Of a stretch of 37,789 nt of DNA, positions 37,461 to 37,789 are shown in pieces. The notes under the pieces are model-generated. The model was not told the origin of the DNA, made no database searches, and saw nothing but the letters and a program-made list of their open reading frames with translations. The stretch's first letter is position 1. Each line of letters begins with the position of its first letter. A program made the translations under genes and the position numbers. The DNA is from a virus: the IMG/VR virus record IMGVR_UViG_3300042566_001188, positions 1 to 37,789 of that record; one strand, 5' to 3'.

Positions 37461-37622
37461 TTAGTTACCTTTCTTAGAGCAACGCATAGAGCCACTACCA
37501 TCAGTAGCAGCGAAAGCGGATAGAGGTGCGCCGTTTTGATAACGGATAGACTTACCGCAATTAGCGCAAGTAGTAGTGCTACCTGCTGTAAAAGGTAGAG
37601 TAGGAGTATGTAGTGAATTCAT
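37461..37622 (-). CDS. Small Cys-containing protein, zinc-ribbon-like half
   Basis: The 53-residue product has CANCGKSIRYQNG (Cys19, Cys22) and a third Cys48 (MRCSKKGN) near the C terminus, as in a small treble-clef or zinc-ribbon variant lacking one ligand. AAAGGA precedes the ATG. It is the first gene after the best promoter of the window, and its codons are richer in G and C than those of the neighbours. Confidence 0.6.
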   Translation of the reverse strand: MNSLHTPTLPFTAGSTTTCANCGKSIRYQNGAPLSAFAATDGSGSMRCSKKGN

Positions 37623-37644
37623 ATTGAATTCCTTTCTTTAATGC

Positions 37645-37661
37645 GATAACCTTGTGTTATC
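37645..37661 (-). promoter_or_regulatory. Hairpin in the long leader before the small-gene operon
   Basis: GATAAC-ACAAG-GTTATC is a perfect 6-bp stem just upstream of the ribosome site. A second palindrome, CCTACTTAGTAGG (37687-37699), lies in the same roughly 110-nt leader. Together they could control translation or message stability. Confidence 0.45.
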
Positions 37662-37738
37662 TTTTTCCTTGACCTAGGTTATTTGCCTACTTAGTAGGGC
37701 TCACTAGGATTTTGCCTTATTTAATTTTTGATACTGTA

Positions 37739-37767
37739 AGTATAACATACAATACCCGAAAAGTCAA
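37739..37767 (-). promoter_or_regulatory. Consensus sigma-70 promoter
   Basis: TTGACT and TATACT are separated by exactly 17 nt on the minus strand, with TG one base before the -10. It is the only promoter here with both elements near consensus, so it is probably used early by unmodified host polymerase. Confidence 0.82.
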
Positions 37768-37770
37768 GGC

Positions 37771-37787
37771 GACACGCCGTGTCTTTT
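37771..37787 (+). terminator. Possible plus-strand terminator or operator at window edge
   Basis: GACAC-GCC-GTGTC followed by TTTT reads as a short terminator on the plus strand. The same palindrome abuts the -35 of the minus-strand promoter and could instead be a repressor site. The sequence ends too soon to decide. Confidence 0.35.
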
Positions 37788-37789
37788 GT

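Overview
The window is a section of a tailed double-stranded DNA phage genome (Caudoviricetes, siphovirus-like gene order). It is AT-rich, densely packed and mostly transcribed on the minus strand. A class II ribonucleotide reductase, a PBSX-type portal/protease pair and widespread leaderless starts would suit a phage of a low-GC actinobacterium. That host assignment is inference: no host gene, tRNA or integrase is present. No terminase large subunit is recognisable, so the packaging genes lie outside the window.

Read leftwards from about 15.0 kb, the minus strand carries the NrdJ-type reductase, a 1248-residue LamG-like structural protein and a small conserved gene. These are followed by portal, prohead protease with a scaffold-like C-terminal half (which has its own internal start), major capsid protein, a series of neck and connector proteins, the tail tube protein and the tail assembly chaperone. 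The tape measure gene should begin just beyond position 1.

From 15.2 to 22.4 kb is an accessory island. It holds six 2-oxoglutarate/Fe(II) dioxygenases (one on the plus strand), a protein resembling S-adenosylmethionine decarboxylase but without the self-processing serine, and three related proteins of unknown function (DUF6065-like). A seventh dioxygenase sits at 36.3 kb, overlapping a zinc-ribbon gene.

From 22.4 to 35.3 kb is a receptor-binding and tail-fibre region. It contains FN3 proteins with PPFF-repeat tails (one ending in a degenerate Hint domain), repeat-rich fibres, three BppU-like proteins and a collagen-like protein. Inserted in it are a plus-strand secreted endolysin, a sulfotransferase and an IMP dehydrogenase/GMP reductase homologue. 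The right end (35.3-37.8 kb) holds a repeat-bearing AT-rich spacer, a small membrane protein, a hairpin-rich spacer and a set of very small genes behind a consensus promoter.

Two themes stand out. First, an extended -10 element (TGN-TATAAT) recurs throughout, and about a dozen copies lie only 6-9 nt before a start codon, so many first genes are probably translated from leaderless mRNA. Second, many hydroxylase-type enzymes occur beside collagen-like and proline/aromatic-repeat fibre proteins. This suggests, without proving, a phage system for post-translational modification of its own virion or of host surface molecules.
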